A stretch of DNA of 64,000 nt from Actinobacteria bacterium IMCC26103 (GTDB lineage: Bacteria > Actinomycetota > Actinomycetes > Nanopelagicales > Nanopelagicaceae), in the NCBI GenBank assembly GCA_002284875.1, contig CP015604.1:930001-994000 (forward strand). Direction: 5' to 3'. The position numbers and the translations under genes are program-made. The notes under the pieces are model-generated. The model was not told the origin of the DNA. It was given only the letters and a program-made list of their open reading frames with translations, and made no database searches. Positions within the stretch are counted from its first letter, which is position 1. Each line of letters starts with the position of its first letter. Positions 48,640 through 58,794 of this stretch are shown piece by piece.

Positions 48640-49518
48640 ATGCCGATTCCACCAAAGTTAACTGCGCAACAGCGAGCGGCGGCACTAGCCAAATCAACAG
48701 CCTCGCGTCAAGTACGTGCAGCAGTCAAAGCGCGCGTCAAATTGGGAGAGCTTTCATTATCTGCCGTCTTTGATCTGGCGCAAAACGATGAAGCTATAGC
48801 CAAGATGCGAGTTGCCGAACTTCTAGAATCTTTCGCTGGTGTTGGAAAGATTCGTGCGCTTGCAATGTTGGAGCGTTTGCAGATTTCACAGACGCGACGA
48901 ATCCAAGGCTTGGGTGTTGCACAGCGCCAAAATCTCTTAAAAGAATTTCCCGATCGGGTAGCGGCTGCCCAACGCGGCAAGCTAATTGTTCTCTCTGGGC
49001 CCGGTGGTGTCGGAAAGAGCACGGTCGCCAAAGCTTTACGCGAGACTGGAGAATTCTGGGTTAGCGTTTCGGCAACAACCAGAATCGCGCGCCATAATGA
49101 AGTAGATGGTGTCGACTATTTCTTCTATAGCGATGAAGAATTTGATAGCGCGGTAAAGTCAGCGCTCTTTCTGGAATGGGCAGAGTTTGCAGGAAATCGT
49201 TACGGGACTCCACGCAAACCTGTAGAAGATGCGTTGCGTGATGGGAAGAGCGTTCTTTTAGAGATTGAGATTGCTGGAGCTAAGCAGGTAAAAGAGAGCG
49301 CACCTGAGGCGATCCTTATCTTTCTCCAACCTCCATCATGGGAAGAGTTGGTCTCTCGATTAGAAGGTCGCGGTACTGATTCGCCTGAACGTCGGGCGGC
49401 GCGGTTAGCTCTAGCGCAAGAAGAACTCGCTCAGGTGGGAATCTTCGACCATTCTCTAGTAAATGAGCGAGTAGAAGAGGTGGTCGCAAGCCTGATAGGA
49501 TTACTAAATAATCGGTAG
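48640..49518 (+). CDS. gmk: Fusion of actinobacterial integration host factor (mIHF) and guanylate kinase
   Basis: The 292-residue protein joins two proteins that are separate neighbours in mycobacteria and Streptomyces. Residues 1 to about 105 match mIHF/s[16 protein letters not shown], a basic [10 protein letters not shown] region, the helix-two-turn-helix around [17 protein letters not shown], and [16 protein letters not shown]. Residues about 112-292 are a full guanylate kinase with P-loop [16 protein letters not shown], the GMP-binding VDGVDYFF and the [12 protein letters not shown] segment. The reading frame has no stop and no plausible internal ATG or GTG at the junction. The kinase makes GDP from GMP; the mIHF part would bind DNA. 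Downstream rpoZ and coaBC keep the usual order. Confidence 0.92.
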   Translation: MPIPPKLTAQQRAAALAKSTASRQVRAAVKARVKLGELSLSAVFDLAQNDEAIAKMRVAELLESFAGVGKIRALAMLERLQISQTRRIQGLGVAQRQNLLKEFPDRVAAAQRGKLIVLSGPGGVGKSTVAKALRETGEFWVSVSATTRIARHNEVDGVDYFFYSDEEFDSAVKSALFLEWAEFAGNRYGTPRKPVEDALRDGKSVLLEIEIAGAKQVKESAPEAILIFLQPPSWEELVSRLEGRGTDSPERRAARLALAQEELAQVGIFDHSLVNERVEEVVASLIGLLNNR

Positions 49519-49556
49519 TTTTCCTCTACCTTTGCAAGCATTCACAGGAGGTCCAA

Positions 49557-49805
49557 ATGGACGGAATCACTAATCCACCAATCGATGAACTTCTCGATAA
49601 GAGCGGTTCTAAGTACAGCTTGGTTCTCTATGCTGCAAAGCGCGCTCGTCAGATCAATGCATATTATTCACAACTCGGTGAAGGCCTATTGGAGTACGTG
49701 GGCCCGCTAGTTGAGACACACGTTCACGAGAAGCCACTTTCGATCGCGCTTCGTGAGATCAATGAAGGTCTCTTAACGATCGAAAATCTCGAACCAACTG
49801 CTTAA
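49557..49805 (+). CDS. rpoZ: RNA polymerase omega subunit
   Basis: The 82-residue protein has the omega signature [18 protein letters not shown] and a C-terminal [10 protein letters not shown] segment. It helps assemble RNA polymerase and in some bacteria mediates ppGpp binding. A strong AGGAGG site lies six bases before the ATG, in contrast to the mostly leaderless neighbours. Confidence 0.96.
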   Translation: MDGITNPPIDELLDKSGSKYSLVLYAAKRARQINAYYSQLGEGLLEYVGPLVETHVHEKPLSIALREINEGLLTIENLEPTA

Positions 49806-49829
49806 GAAAAATACTTTAACTCAACTCAA

Positions 49830-51026
49830 ATGGCCAAAGTTCGAGAAGTAATTCTCGGGGTTGGCGGCGGCATTGCCGCTTATAAATCTTGTGATCTGCT
49901 GCGCCGGCTACAAGAGCGTGGATATCAAGTCACCGTTGTTCCGACTCCTTCAAGTCTTAATTTCGTAGGCGCAGCAACATGGGAAGCCCTCTCTGGTAGA
50001 GCTGTTACAACCCAGGTCTGGGAACGCGTTGATGAAGTCAGACATATCTCTTTAGCAAATACCGCAGATGCTTTGATCATCGCCCCAGCGACTGCAGATT
50101 TAATTGCGCGAATTGCAGCAGGTAGAGCTGATGATCTACTGACAAATTTGGTTCTGGCTATCGATGTACCGATTTTGATTGTGCCAGCGATGCATCCCCA
50201 AATGTGGAACGATCCAGCAACTCAATCTAATGTGGCGACGCTTCAGTCACGGGGTTTTTCGGTTATGGAACCTGCGATCGGTCGTTTAACCGGAAGCGAT
50301 ATTGGACAGGGAAGATTTCCCGAGACAAATGAGATCATCACTAAATTTGAAGAGGTAACCGAGATTGAGAAGGATTACTTTGGTAAGCGAGTATTAATTA
50401 CTGCAGGCGGTACACGTGAGGCGATAGATCCGGTGCGCTATATCGGCAATCGCTCAAGCGGTAGACAAGGCGCAGCCGTTGCACGTGCTGCACGCGATCG
50501 TGGCGCACAGGTAAAGATGATCTTTGCAAATGCGCAGTTATCACCCGATGAGATAAACGATCTATCTGGAATTGAAATCGTCAGCGTTGAGACTGCAACC
50601 GAGATGTTTACCGCTCTGGAGGAAGCCTTTCCTAAGAGTGATTTACTCGTAATGAGTGCGGCGGTTGCAGATGCTAGGCCTTCGCAATATTCAGAAGGCA
50701 AGATTAAAAAGGGAGAGTTGCGTGACATTGCCCTAGTTGAGAATCCAGATCTTCTGAAATCAATCGCAAAGCTGCGAACCAAGCAGATAGTTGTGGCCTT
50801 TGCTGCAGAGACCAATAACGATTTAGCGGCTGCTCAAGCAAAAATGGAGGCGAAGGGCGCTAATATTCTCTATCTAAACAATGTATCAAATGGTGCGATC
50901 TTCGGATCCTTAGATACAGAAGGCTTTATCATCACGAGCAATGGCGCTCCTATTCCAGTTCCACTGACCAGTAAAGACACGCTTGCCGAGCTATTACTCG
51001 ATCAAGCGCTAAACCAGTTAGGTTAA
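49830..51026 (+). CDS. coaBC: Bifunctional phosphopantothenoylcysteine decarboxylase/synthetase
   Basis: The 398-residue protein combines CoaC (flavoprotein; [20 protein letters not shown] at the start and [11 protein letters not shown] near 112-122) and CoaB ([22 protein letters not shown] read across residues 190-211, plus the KIKKGEL motif). It makes 4'-phosphopantetheine in coenzyme A synthesis. Gene order rpoZ-coaBC-metK-priA is the actinobacterial standard. Confidence 0.96.
   Translation: MAKVREVILGVGGGIAAYKSCDLLRRLQERGYQVTVVPTPSSLNFVGAATWEALSGRAVTTQVWERVDEVRHISLANTADALIIAPATADLIARIAAGRADDLLTNLVLAIDVPILIVPAMHPQMWNDPATQSNVATLQSRGFSVMEPAIGRLTGSDIGQGRFPETNEIITKFEEVTEIEKDYFGKRVLITAGGTREAIDPVRYIGNRSSGRQGAAVARAARDRGAQVKMIFANAQLSPDEINDLSGIEIVSVETATEMFTALEEAFPKSDLLVMSAAVADARPSQYSEGKIKKGELRDIALVENPDLLKSIAKLRTKQIVVAFAAETNNDLAAAQAKMEAKGANILYLNNVSNGAIFGSLDTEGFIITSNGAPIPVPLTSKDTLAELLLDQALNQLG
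51019..51024 (+). promoter_or_regulatory. Candidate -10 box for leaderless metK
   Basis: TAGGTT fits TANNNT and ends six bases before the metK ATG at 51031. It lies in the last codons of coaBC. Confidence 0.35.
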
Positions 51027-51030
51027 TCCA

Positions 51031-52221
51031 ATGTCGAAACGATTATTTACCTCCGAATCAGTAACTGAAGGCCATCCAGATAAGATCGCAGATCAAATCT
51101 CAGATGCAATTTTAGATTCGTTACTGTCACAGGATCCATCTAGTCGCGTTGCGGTCGAGACTCTCATCACCACTGGACAAGTACACGTTGCTGGTGAAGT
51201 TACGACTAATGGGTATGCCGACGTTATGGGAATTGTTCGCGATACCGTTATTGGAATAGGTTACGATTCATCGGTTAAGGGCTTTGATGGCAATAGCTGT
51301 GGAGTTTCTATCTCGATCGGACAGCAATCTCAAGATATTGCTCAGGGCGTAGATGATGCATATGAAAATCGCGTGGCTTCATCTGTCGATCCGTTGGATT
51401 TACAGGGCGCAGGAGATCAGGGCTTGATGTTTGGTTACGCCTGCGATGATACAAAAGAGTTGATGCCGCTTCCGATTTGGTTAGCTCACGAACTTGCCCA
51501 ACAACTTTCTGCCGTTCGCAAATCAGGTGCTTTGCCTTACCTGCGTCCAGATGGCAAGACCCAAGTAACTATTGAATACGATGGCGATAAGGCAGTTGCA
51601 TTAGATACGGTTGTGATCTCGAGCCAACACGCTGAAGAAGTAGATGTTGTTAAGAAGTTAACTCCAGAGATTATTGAACATGTCATCGAACCAGTTCTGG
51701 CCAAGATTGATCTGCCTCGCAAAGATATGCGAACACTTATCAATCCAACGGGGCGCTTTGTGATCGGTGGACCTATGGGAGATGCCGGTTTAACGGGGCG
51801 AAAGATTATTGTCGATACATATGGCGGAATGGCCCGCCACGGTGGTGGAGCATTCTCGGGTAAAGATCCATCTAAGGTTGATCGTTCGGCTGCCTATGCG
51901 ATGCGCTGGGTTGCTAAGAACGTAGTTGCCGCAGGTCTTGCAAGACGTTGCGAGGTTCAAGTTGCCTATGCGATCGGTAAGGCGCAGCCAGTTGGCGTCT
52001 TCGTTGAAACTTTTGGCACAGAAACCGTTCCAGTGCAAAAGATTCAAGATGCGGTAACAACTGTATTTGACCTTCGCCCAGCTGCGATCATCCGCGATCT
52101 AAATCTATTACGTCCAATTTATTCAAAGACTGCTGCCTATGGCCACTTCGGTCGCGAACTTCCTAACTTCACTTGGGAGTCAACATCGCGAGTGGATCAA
52201 CTTCGCGCAGCCGTTAAATAA
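51031..52221 (+). CDS. metK: S-adenosylmethionine synthetase
   Basis: The 396-residue enzyme makes SAM from methionine and ATP. It has the N-terminal [20 protein letters not shown] block (read at 9-28), [12 protein letters not shown], the [20 protein letters not shown] loop and GHFGRE near the end. It starts four bases after coaBC. Confidence 0.98.
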   Translation: MSKRLFTSESVTEGHPDKIADQISDAILDSLLSQDPSSRVAVETLITTGQVHVAGEVTTNGYADVMGIVRDTVIGIGYDSSVKGFDGNSCGVSISIGQQSQDIAQGVDDAYENRVASSVDPLDLQGAGDQGLMFGYACDDTKELMPLPIWLAHELAQQLSAVRKSGALPYLRPDGKTQVTIEYDGDKAVALDTVVISSQHAEEVDVVKKLTPEIIEHVIEPVLAKIDLPRKDMRTLINPTGRFVIGGPMGDAGLTGRKIIVDTYGGMARHGGGAFSGKDPSKVDRSAAYAMRWVAKNVVAAGLARRCEVQVAYAIGKAQPVGVFVETFGTETVPVQKIQDAVTTVFDLRPAAIIRDLNLLRPIYSKTAAYGHFGRELPNFTWESTSRVDQLRAAVK

Positions 52222-52237
52222 CTTTACGGAATTTGCC

Positions 52238-54115
52238 GTGTCGACTGCGCGGCCGCTTCGCCTAAAGACCGAGACGGCAAAACGCACTGAGAAAGTAGCG
52301 GCTGCACATAACCCGATCGCAAAAGTATGGGTTGATAATTCGATTTCTCATCTGGATGGGTTATTTGATTATCTAATTCCAGAGCGTTTTGATCTCGACG
52401 CTAAAGCAGGAGTTCGAATTAGCGTCGATTTTGCAGGACGTGAAGTAGAAGCGCTAATAGTTTCCCGCACCGACGAGGGCGCCGTTGCTGGTCTCAAATT
52501 CATATCTAAAGTTCTCTCGCCAATTGTGGTTGCACCAGCTGGACTGATTAATTTGATAGCGGCAGGTTGTGCGCGTTGGTTGGCCCACCCTTATGATTTT
52601 CTTCGTAGTGCAATTCCACCGCGAATTGTCAGCGTCGATAAGAAGATAGCGGCCGTTGTAACTGAGAAGGCAAAGCGGGGGAGAGGCGGCGCATCTAAGA
52701 CCTTTATCCATATTCAACCGCATGAAGATGCGATGGCAAAAATGGCGGAATTTGCTTTATCAAAAGTAAAAAATGGTTCAGTTTTGATAATTACTCCAGA
52801 AGAGCGAGAACTGCAGTTGCTCTCCGATCATTTGCACGACAGAGCTATTGTGCTCTCTGCTTCGTTGAGCCGAACTGATCGTTATAGGAACTACTTAAGG
52901 TCGATTAGTTCCACCAACCAGATTACTATTGGAACTCGAAGCGCTATCTTCACCTTTCCGCCAGATTTAAAGACGATAGTCATCTTTCGTGAAGGTGCGC
53001 AATCGCATTATGAACCCAGATCTCCGGGATGGAATACTCGAGATCTAGCGATTTTGCGTACGCAAGAAGATGGGTGTGATCTATTTTTTGTTGGGTATTC
53101 GCCCGCCATTGAAACAGGGGCGCTAGCTGAAGTTGGAGAACTTAAGACTTTAACTAAAGGAAACCGCCTTAAGGTAAGCAATTTCGAATCCACCAATGGT
53201 GAACTTCTACCTGGACGTATTTTTTCTCCGATTCGAAGCGCACTTAAGTCCGGTCCGGTTCTCTTTGTAGTGCCACGTAAGGGATATGCCAGTTCGTTAA
53301 TGTGCAAGAAGTGTCGCAATATCGCTAAATGCGAATGTGGTGGAAAGCTCTCCACACGTAGCGCCACTTCTGTACCTGAGTGCGTACTTTGCTCAAAGGT
53401 TTACTGTGCTTTGAAATGTAAATGGTGCCAACAAGATGTAATGATCTTGCTCGGTCGTGGTGGCGAGCGACATCTCGAGGAGATCGGCAGGGCATTTCCA
53501 GGGATACCGGCGCACTTCTCAAATTCCGAATCACCAATTCTGCAGTTGCCAAGAAATCCAGCCTTAGTAATCGCAACGCCTGGCATGGAGCCGCAGATAG
53601 TTGGTGGTTATAGCGCTGTTGTTTTGTTAGATGGTGATTCATTCTTCTCATACTCTGATCTGCGTGCTCAAGAAAGAGCGCGCGAGATCTTCTTTGCCGC
53701 TGCGGCGCTAGTAACGCCAAATGGTGAAGTCATAACTGTAATTAACTCTTCGAACCCCATAACTGCGGCGCTGGCACAGTGGAACCCAAAGGTAATGTTG
53801 ACGAGAGAACTTTCGGAATTACGTGAAGTTGGTTTCCCACCATTTGCTAGATCAATTGTTATAGAAGTTGCCAGCAGCGAAGCAACGTTGATTGTGGCAG
53901 GTCTGAAGAAGGCGATATTAGATGGGAGAGCCCCGGCAAGCACAAAAGTCTTAGGTCCGGCGCAACGTAGCGGAGATAGTGCGAGGATTTTAATTATGGC
54001 GCAGATCAAAGATAGTGAAAAACTCCTAAAATTCTTTTCTGAATATATTCGACACCGCGCCATCACAAAGAAAAAACCAATTTTGCTACGAGTGGACCCG
54101 TACTCGCTTTCTTAA
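52238..54115 (+). CDS. priA: PriA-like primosomal protein, helicase motifs degenerate
   Basis: The roughly 625-residue protein has a PriA N-terminal 3'-DNA-binding domain (VWVDNSISHLDGLFDYLIPERF region), a zinc-binding cysteine cluster (CKKCRNIAKCECGG, then CVLC and CKWC), and the PriA C-terminal domain (LREVGFPPFARSI). The helicase part lacks a Walker A motif, and the DEEH box is replaced by FREGAQSHYEP. This loss is known for actinobacterial PriA, so it is probably a structural primosome factor rather than a helicase. GTG 52238 is the best start because it lies after the metK stop; upstream starts would overlap metK by over 80 bases. Confidence 0.85.
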   Translation: MSTARPLRLKTETAKRTEKVAAAHNPIAKVWVDNSISHLDGLFDYLIPERFDLDAKAGVRISVDFAGREVEALIVSRTDEGAVAGLKFISKVLSPIVVAPAGLINLIAAGCARWLAHPYDFLRSAIPPRIVSVDKKIAAVVTEKAKRGRGGASKTFIHIQPHEDAMAKMAEFALSKVKNGSVLIITPEERELQLLSDHLHDRAIVLSASLSRTDRYRNYLRSISSTNQITIGTRSAIFTFPPDLKTIVIFREGAQSHYEPRSPGWNTRDLAILRTQEDGCDLFFVGYSPAIETGALAEVGELKTLTKGNRLKVSNFESTNGELLPGRIFSPIRSALKSGPVLFVVPRKGYASSLMCKKCRNIAKCECGGKLSTRSATSVPECVLCSKVYCALKCKWCQQDVMILLGRGGERHLEEIGRAFPGIPAHFSNSESPILQLPRNPALVIATPGMEPQIVGGYSAVVLLDGDSFFSYSDLRAQERAREIFFAAAALVTPNGEVITVINSSNPITAALAQWNPKVMLTRELSELREVGFPPFARSIVIEVASSEATLIVAGLKKAILDGRAPASTKVLGPAQRSGDSARILIMAQIKDSEKLLKFFSEYIRHRAITKKKPILLRVDPYSLS

Positions 54116-54140
54116 AGACAATCCTGGCTCGCCTTTAGGC

Positions 54141-54146
54141 TAGACT
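54141..54146 (+). promoter_or_regulatory. Candidate -10 box for leaderless def
   Basis: TAGACT, identical to the box before secD, ends six bases before the def ATG at 54153 in a 37-base gap with no Shine-Dalgarno site. Confidence 0.45.
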
Positions 54147-54152
54147 TGACGC

Positions 54153-54713
54153 ATGTCAATCCAACCAATTCGCTACTTTGGCGATCCGGTCCTAACGACC
54201 CCAGCGTTGGCTGTCGTGGACTTCGATAAAGAGATACGTACTCTGGTTGCGGATTTAACTGAAACGATGTTAGAGGCACCTGGCGCTGGTTTATCTGCGC
54301 CACAAATTGGGGTGGGCTTGCGTGTGTTTGTCTGGGATGTTGATGAAGCCCTTGGCCACTTAATCAACCCGACTTTAGATTTAAGTGTCGAGATGCAAGA
54401 TGGTGAGGAAGGATGTCTGTCTTTCCCCGCATTGAGTTATGAGACCCCTCGCGCCTTTAAGGCGGTTGCTAAAGGCTTCAACATGTACGGTGAGCCAATT
54501 ACAGTTGAAGGCACTGAACTTTTAGCGCGCTGCCTACAGCATGAGACTGATCATTTAGATGGAATCGTCTTTATCGATCGACTTTCAAAGGAAGATCGTA
54601 AGTTAGCGATGAAAGAGATCCGCGAATCTGAATGGTTCAACTCCTCGCTTGCGTTAGGTGCAGATCCAATTGTGAAGCTCTCTCCGCATAGCCCATTTGG
54701 TAAAGGTATTTAG
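54153..54713 (+). CDS. def: Peptide deformylase
   Basis: The 186-residue metalloprotease has all three motifs: GAGLSAPQIG (44-53), EEGCLS with metal ligand Cys88, and QHETDHLDG with ligands His130 and His134 and catalytic Glu131. It removes the formyl group from new proteins. It overlaps fmt by one base. Confidence 0.97.
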   Translation: MSIQPIRYFGDPVLTTPALAVVDFDKEIRTLVADLTETMLEAPGAGLSAPQIGVGLRVFVWDVDEALGHLINPTLDLSVEMQDGEEGCLSFPALSYETPRAFKAVAKGFNMYGEPITVEGTELLARCLQHETDHLDGIVFIDRLSKEDRKLAMKEIRESEWFNSSLALGADPIVKLSPHSPFGKGI

Positions 54714-55618
54714 TGCGTATCGCAGTTGCGGCAACTCCTATTGTGGCTATCCCGACTCTAGATGCGCTTCTTGCAAGCGATCACCAATTAGTTAGCGTAA
54801 TTACGCGAGCAGATGCCCCAGCTGGACGCGGAAGAGAAATGCAAGCCAGTCCAGTTGCACAATGGGCGAAGTCACAGAACTTGCTGACGTATAAGCCTGA
54901 ATCCGTCTCGTTAATGAGTGAATTAGTCAATGATCTGGATCTTGTTATAACAATTGGGTATGGATTTATTATCCCAGACAACATTTTGCAGATTCCGCGC
55001 CACGGATTTATAAATCTGCATTTTTCTTTATTGCCGCGCTGGCGTGGGGCGGCTCCCGTTCAACGCGCGATTGAGTCCGGCGATAGCGTCACTGGAGTAA
55101 CAGTTTTTAAGTTAGATAAAGGAATGGATACTGGGCCAATTTATGCAACTGAGCAGATTGCACTTTCACCAGATTTAAATAGCGGGGAACTCTTGTCGAC
55201 TCTGGCCGAACTTGGTGTTGGTCCAGTTCTGCAAAGCTTGAATCTAATTATGGCTGGGACAGAACCAAAGGTGCAGAGTGAAGTTGGTGCCACACGAGCT
55301 GAGAAGTTAAGTAAAGAGCAAGCCCATATCGACTGGAACCTCGATGCGGTAGCTATACAACGCAAAGTTAACGCCTTCAATCCCAATCCCGGTGCTTGGT
55401 CGCAATTTCGTGGCCAGAATTTGAAGATTAATAAGGTTCGAATTACCGATCAACATCTTGCGCGTGGTGCGATTGAAGCAACTAATAAGAGTGTCTTCGT
55501 AGGAACATCGACGCTCGCCTTAGAAATTCTAGAAGTAACACCTGCAGGTAAATCCACTCTGGCCGCTTCGGCGTGGGCTAATGGCGCCCGTATTACTTCA
55601 ACTGATGTTCTCAATTAG
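54713..55618 (+). CDS. fmt: Methionyl-tRNA formyltransferase
   Basis: The 301-residue enzyme has the folate-binding HFSLLPRWRGAAPVQRA segment, the catalytic Asn/His/Asp region around NLHFS and GMDTGP, and a C-terminal OB-like tRNA-binding domain. It formylates initiator Met-tRNA. The start is GTG overlapping the def stop (TAGTG). rsmB follows after two bases. Confidence 0.97.
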   Translation: MRIAVAATPIVAIPTLDALLASDHQLVSVITRADAPAGRGREMQASPVAQWAKSQNLLTYKPESVSLMSELVNDLDLVITIGYGFIIPDNILQIPRHGFINLHFSLLPRWRGAAPVQRAIESGDSVTGVTVFKLDKGMDTGPIYATEQIALSPDLNSGELLSTLAELGVGPVLQSLNLIMAGTEPKVQSEVGATRAEKLSKEQAHIDWNLDAVAIQRKVNAFNPNPGAWSQFRGQNLKINKVRITDQHLARGAIEATNKSVFVGTSTLALEILEVTPAGKSTLAASAWANGARITSTDVLN

Positions 55619-55620
55619 CC

Positions 55621-56988
55621 ATGGTTGAAGCCAGACGTAACACCTTCAAATCTCCCAAGCCAGATGCAGTCCGCTTATTGGTCTATGACATTTTGCGCGA
55701 AGTTAACCGATCCGATGGTTACTCAAATCTACTTCTACCACAGGCCTTAACTGCAGCAAATTTTGAACAGCGCGACAAGGGATTTGCGACCGAGTTACTT
55801 TATGGAACTCTGCGGATGCAAGGGCGCCATGATTACATCGCTAGCCAAGTTTCAGATCGCCCTTGGTCAGAAGTCGATGAAGGCATAGTCGATGTAGTTC
55901 GTTTAGGTGCTCATCAACTCTTCGAAATGCGAGTTCCATCGCATGCGGCGGTATCGGCCACGGTGGAGCTCGCCCGTAAAGTAACCGGAGAGTCGAAAGC
56001 CTCTTTTGTAAATGCTCTCTTGCGCAAGATGAGCGCCAAAAGTTTAGAAGAATGGTTAGAACCGGCACAACAGATCAAAGATCCCGTCGAGCGTTTAGCA
56101 ATTATCTATTCACACCCAGAATGGATTGTCTCGGCCTACTTTGATTTGCTACGCGATTTCGACGAAGTAGAAGCCTTACTTGCAGCAAATAATGTTGCGG
56201 CGACTCCAACAATCGTTTGGTGGCCGGGTAGATCTAACGCCGCAGAGTTTATTGAACTTGGTGCCACCGCAACACGCTATTCCGACCATGGTTTTAAGTT
56301 CGAGGGCACTCCCGCATCCCTAGAAGCGGTTCGTCACCGTCGCGCGGGTATCCAAGATGAAGGATCACAATTAGTTGCAGAGATTTTTGCCAAGGTAGTT
56401 GCAGATACCGATGATTGGTTAGATCTTTGTGCAGGTCCAGGCGGTAAAGCAGCTCTGCTCTCAGCTCTTGCGAAGGAGAGTGGAAAGAGATTTAGCGCCA
56501 ATGAAGTTTCGCAAGTACGCGCCAAGTTAGTTGAGCAAGTAATTGGTGGGGCCCGGATTCTGGTCAGCGATGGTCGTCAAATATCTTCGCTCGGAGAAGA
56601 ATTTGGTGCAATCTTGGCGGATGTGCCATGTACTGGTTTGGGAGCGTTGCGACGTAGACCGGAAGTACGTTGGCGGCGAACAGTTGCGGATTTGCGTGAG
56701 TTAACGCAGTTGCAGCGCGAGCTTGCCGATGGCGCTATCTCTGTTTTAAAAGATGGTGGATTCTTTGGTTATGCAACCTGCTCACCGCATCTAGCCGAGA
56801 CCAGCATTGCGGTAAGCGATATTTTACGTAAACACCCAGAATTAGAGATCGTCGATTTGATGCCATATCTTCCGGCTGACTTAGAAGGCGCGCTACGCGA
56901 TAAGTCGCTCTCGCTCTGGACCCATCGCCATGAAACCGATGCCATGTATCTAACGGTTTTCCGTAAGAAATTAGCGAGTGAGAATTAG
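55621..56988 (+). CDS. rsmB: 16S rRNA (cytosine-5) methyltransferase RsmB
   Basis: The 455-residue protein has an N-terminal NusB-like domain (about 10-145; RLLVYDILREVNR and FATELLYGTLR) and a C-terminal SAM-dependent m5C methyltransferase domain with DLCAGPGGKAALL, DVPCTGLGALRRRPEVRW and the catalytic ATCSPHLAET cysteine. It modifies 16S rRNA position 967 (E. coli numbering). It belongs to the def-fmt-rsmB-rpe set. Confidence 0.95.
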   Translation: MVEARRNTFKSPKPDAVRLLVYDILREVNRSDGYSNLLLPQALTAANFEQRDKGFATELLYGTLRMQGRHDYIASQVSDRPWSEVDEGIVDVVRLGAHQLFEMRVPSHAAVSATVELARKVTGESKASFVNALLRKMSAKSLEEWLEPAQQIKDPVERLAIIYSHPEWIVSAYFDLLRDFDEVEALLAANNVAATPTIVWWPGRSNAAEFIELGATATRYSDHGFKFEGTPASLEAVRHRRAGIQDEGSQLVAEIFAKVVADTDDWLDLCAGPGGKAALLSALAKESGKRFSANEVSQVRAKLVEQVIGGARILVSDGRQISSLGEEFGAILADVPCTGLGALRRRPEVRWRRTVADLRELTQLQRELADGAISVLKDGGFFGYATCSPHLAETSIAVSDILRKHPELEIVDLMPYLPADLEGALRDKSLSLWTHRHETDAMYLTVFRKKLASEN

Positions 56989-56997
56989 GATACAGAT

Positions 56998-57657
56998 ATG
57001 GCTTCCGAGATCCGAATTACCCCCAGCATTTTAAATGCCGATCATGCGCATTTAGATTTGGAGATTGCCAAAGTTGCAGCCGTTTCAGATTTAATTCACT
57101 TAGATATTATGGATAATCTCTTTGTTCCAAATAAATCATGGGATTTTTCAGAAGCTCAGAAAATTATTGCAGCATGCCCCTTGCCAATTGACGCTCATTT
57201 GATGGTAAATGATGTCGATCGCATCGGCCTTGAATACGCGCACGCAGGAGCTGCAAGCGTGACGATCCATATTGAAGCATCGCAAAAACCATCCACTACG
57301 TTGCAGGGAATTCGAAAGATCGGGGCGCGTGCTGGCTTGGCGCTAAAACCGGGCACTGAGATCGAGGGATATTCTGATCTATTAAGTGACGTTGATATGT
57401 TATTGATAATGACGGTCGAACCAGGTTTTGGCGGTCAGAAATTTATGGCGCAGATGATGGATAAGGTTAGGCGAGCAAAGAAGTTGATCGGAGATCGACC
57501 GATATGGTTGCAGGTCGATGGCGGAATTTCACTTGAAACCATCGCCATTGCTCGCGAGGCGGGAGCCGATACCTTCGTAGCAGGATCTGCAGTGTTTAAC
57601 GCACCCGAACCAGCTGTGATGGTAGAAACTCTCCGTCACGCAGCAGGCGATCTCTAG
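56998..57657 (+). CDS. rpe: Ribulose-phosphate 3-epimerase
   Basis: The 219-residue TIM barrel has [11 protein letters not shown], the metal-binding HLDIMDN and DAHLMV, and the QVDGGIS and AGSAVF phosphate-binding loops. It interconverts ribulose-5-phosphate and xylulose-5-phosphate. Its start is nine bases after the rsmB stop. Confidence 0.96.
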   Translation: MASEIRITPSILNADHAHLDLEIAKVAAVSDLIHLDIMDNLFVPNKSWDFSEAQKIIAACPLPIDAHLMVNDVDRIGLEYAHAGAASVTIHIEASQKPSTTLQGIRKIGARAGLALKPGTEIEGYSDLLSDVDMLLIMTVEPGFGGQKFMAQMMDKVRRAKKLIGDRPIWLQVDGGISLETIAIAREAGADTFVAGSAVFNAPEPAVMVETLRHAAGDL

Positions 57658-57663
57658 TAAACT
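57658..57663 (+). promoter_or_regulatory. Candidate -10 box for leaderless hisE
   Basis: TAAACT begins directly after the rpe TAG and ends seven bases before the hisE ATG. It fits the recurring TANNNT spacing. Confidence 0.4.
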
Positions 57664-57670
57664 CAAACCC

Positions 57671-57934
57671 ATGAAATCATTCGATCAGTTGTGGGAAGAG
57701 TTAGCAGCAAAAGTAGCTAGCGGAGCAACTGACTCGGCAACGGTGGCCGCGGTTAACGCGGGAGTTCACACCATCGGGAAGAAGATATTGGAAGAAGCTG
57801 GTGAGGTCTGGTTGGCGGCTGAACATCAAAGCAATGAAGAGTTAGCGCAGGAGATCAGTCAATTGATCTATCACCTACAAACTTTGATGTTGGCCCGGGG
57901 ATTAAATCCCGCAGATATTTATCGTTACCTATAG
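57671..57934 (+). CDS. hisE: Phosphoribosyl-ATP pyrophosphatase
   Basis: The 87-residue all-alpha MazG-fold protein has [16 protein letters not shown] and the second metal-binding helix [14 protein letters not shown]. It performs the second step of histidine synthesis. The stop is followed 14 bases later by hisG, the usual actinobacterial pair. Confidence 0.95.
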   Translation: MKSFDQLWEELAAKVASGATDSATVAAVNAGVHTIGKKILEEAGEVWLAAEHQSNEELAQEISQLIYHLQTLMLARGLNPADIYRYL

Positions 57935-57948
57935 AAGAGAGAATTTAA

Positions 57949-58794
57949 GTGTTAAAAATTGCTGTTCCCAACAAGGGATCGCTAGCTGATGCCTCGATCG
58001 CTATCTTAAAAGAGGCGGGCTATCGTCAACGTGTGGATTCTCGTGATCTGGTATTAACCGATCTGGAAAATAGCGTTGAGTTCTACTATCTCCGCCCGCG
58101 CGATATCGCACTATACGTGGGATCGGGTGAATTAGAAGCCGGAATAACTGGCCGTGATTTGTTAATCGATTCCGGCGCTTCAGCTGTCGAAATTCTTGCT
58201 TTAGATTTTGGGGGATCGACCTTTCGTTTTGCAGGACCATCTGGAACTAGCTGGAAATTAGGTGATGTCGCCGGCAAGCGTGTGGCAACGGCTTATCCTG
58301 GTTTAGTTGAAGATTTTCTGCAAAAGAACCAGATTAAGGCTGAAGTTGTGCGCCTTGATGGCGCGGTAGAAAGTAGCGTGCGCTTGGGTGTCGCAGATGT
58401 AATTGCCGATGTTGTTAGTACCGGAAATACTCTACGACAAGCAGGGCTAGCCATTTTTGGAGACCCAATACTGCAGAGCGAAGCTATCTTAATTTCGCGT
58501 AGTGCATCTAATTTGCCAGCAGAGTTAGAAATCATCCTGCGCAGATTGCAGGGCGTTGTGACAGCGCGCCAATATGTTCTTCTTGATTACGATATTCCGA
58601 AGGTAAGTGTAGATAAAGCGTGTGCGATTACACCTGGGCTGGAATCTCCAACTATTTCGCCACTGCAGAAAGCAGATTGGGTAGCAGTTCGCGCAATGGT
58701 TTTACGTAAAGATACCAATCGCCTTATGGATGAGCTTTGGGCACTTGGCGCCCGCGGCATTTTGGTTACTGATATCCACGCTTGTCGCTTATAA
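57949..58794 (+). CDS. hisG: ATP phosphoribosyltransferase (long form)
   Basis: The 281-residue enzyme starts LKIAVPNKGSLADASIAIL and has the PRPP-binding DVVSTGNTLRQAGL loop near 160-173. A C-terminal ACT-like regulatory domain of about 75 residues makes it the long, histidine-inhibited form. It catalyses the first step of histidine synthesis. The start is GTG with a GA-rich site upstream. Its end overlaps the convergent serB gene by six bases. Confidence 0.96.
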   Translation: MLKIAVPNKGSLADASIAILKEAGYRQRVDSRDLVLTDLENSVEFYYLRPRDIALYVGSGELEAGITGRDLLIDSGASAVEILALDFGGSTFRFAGPSGTSWKLGDVAGKRVATAYPGLVEDFLQKNQIKAEVVRLDGAVESSVRLGVADVIADVVSTGNTLRQAGLAIFGDPILQSEAILISRSASNLPAELEIILRRLQGVVTARQYVLLDYDIPKVSVDKACAITPGLESPTISPLQKADWVAVRAMVLRKDTNRLMDELWALGARGILVTDIHACRL

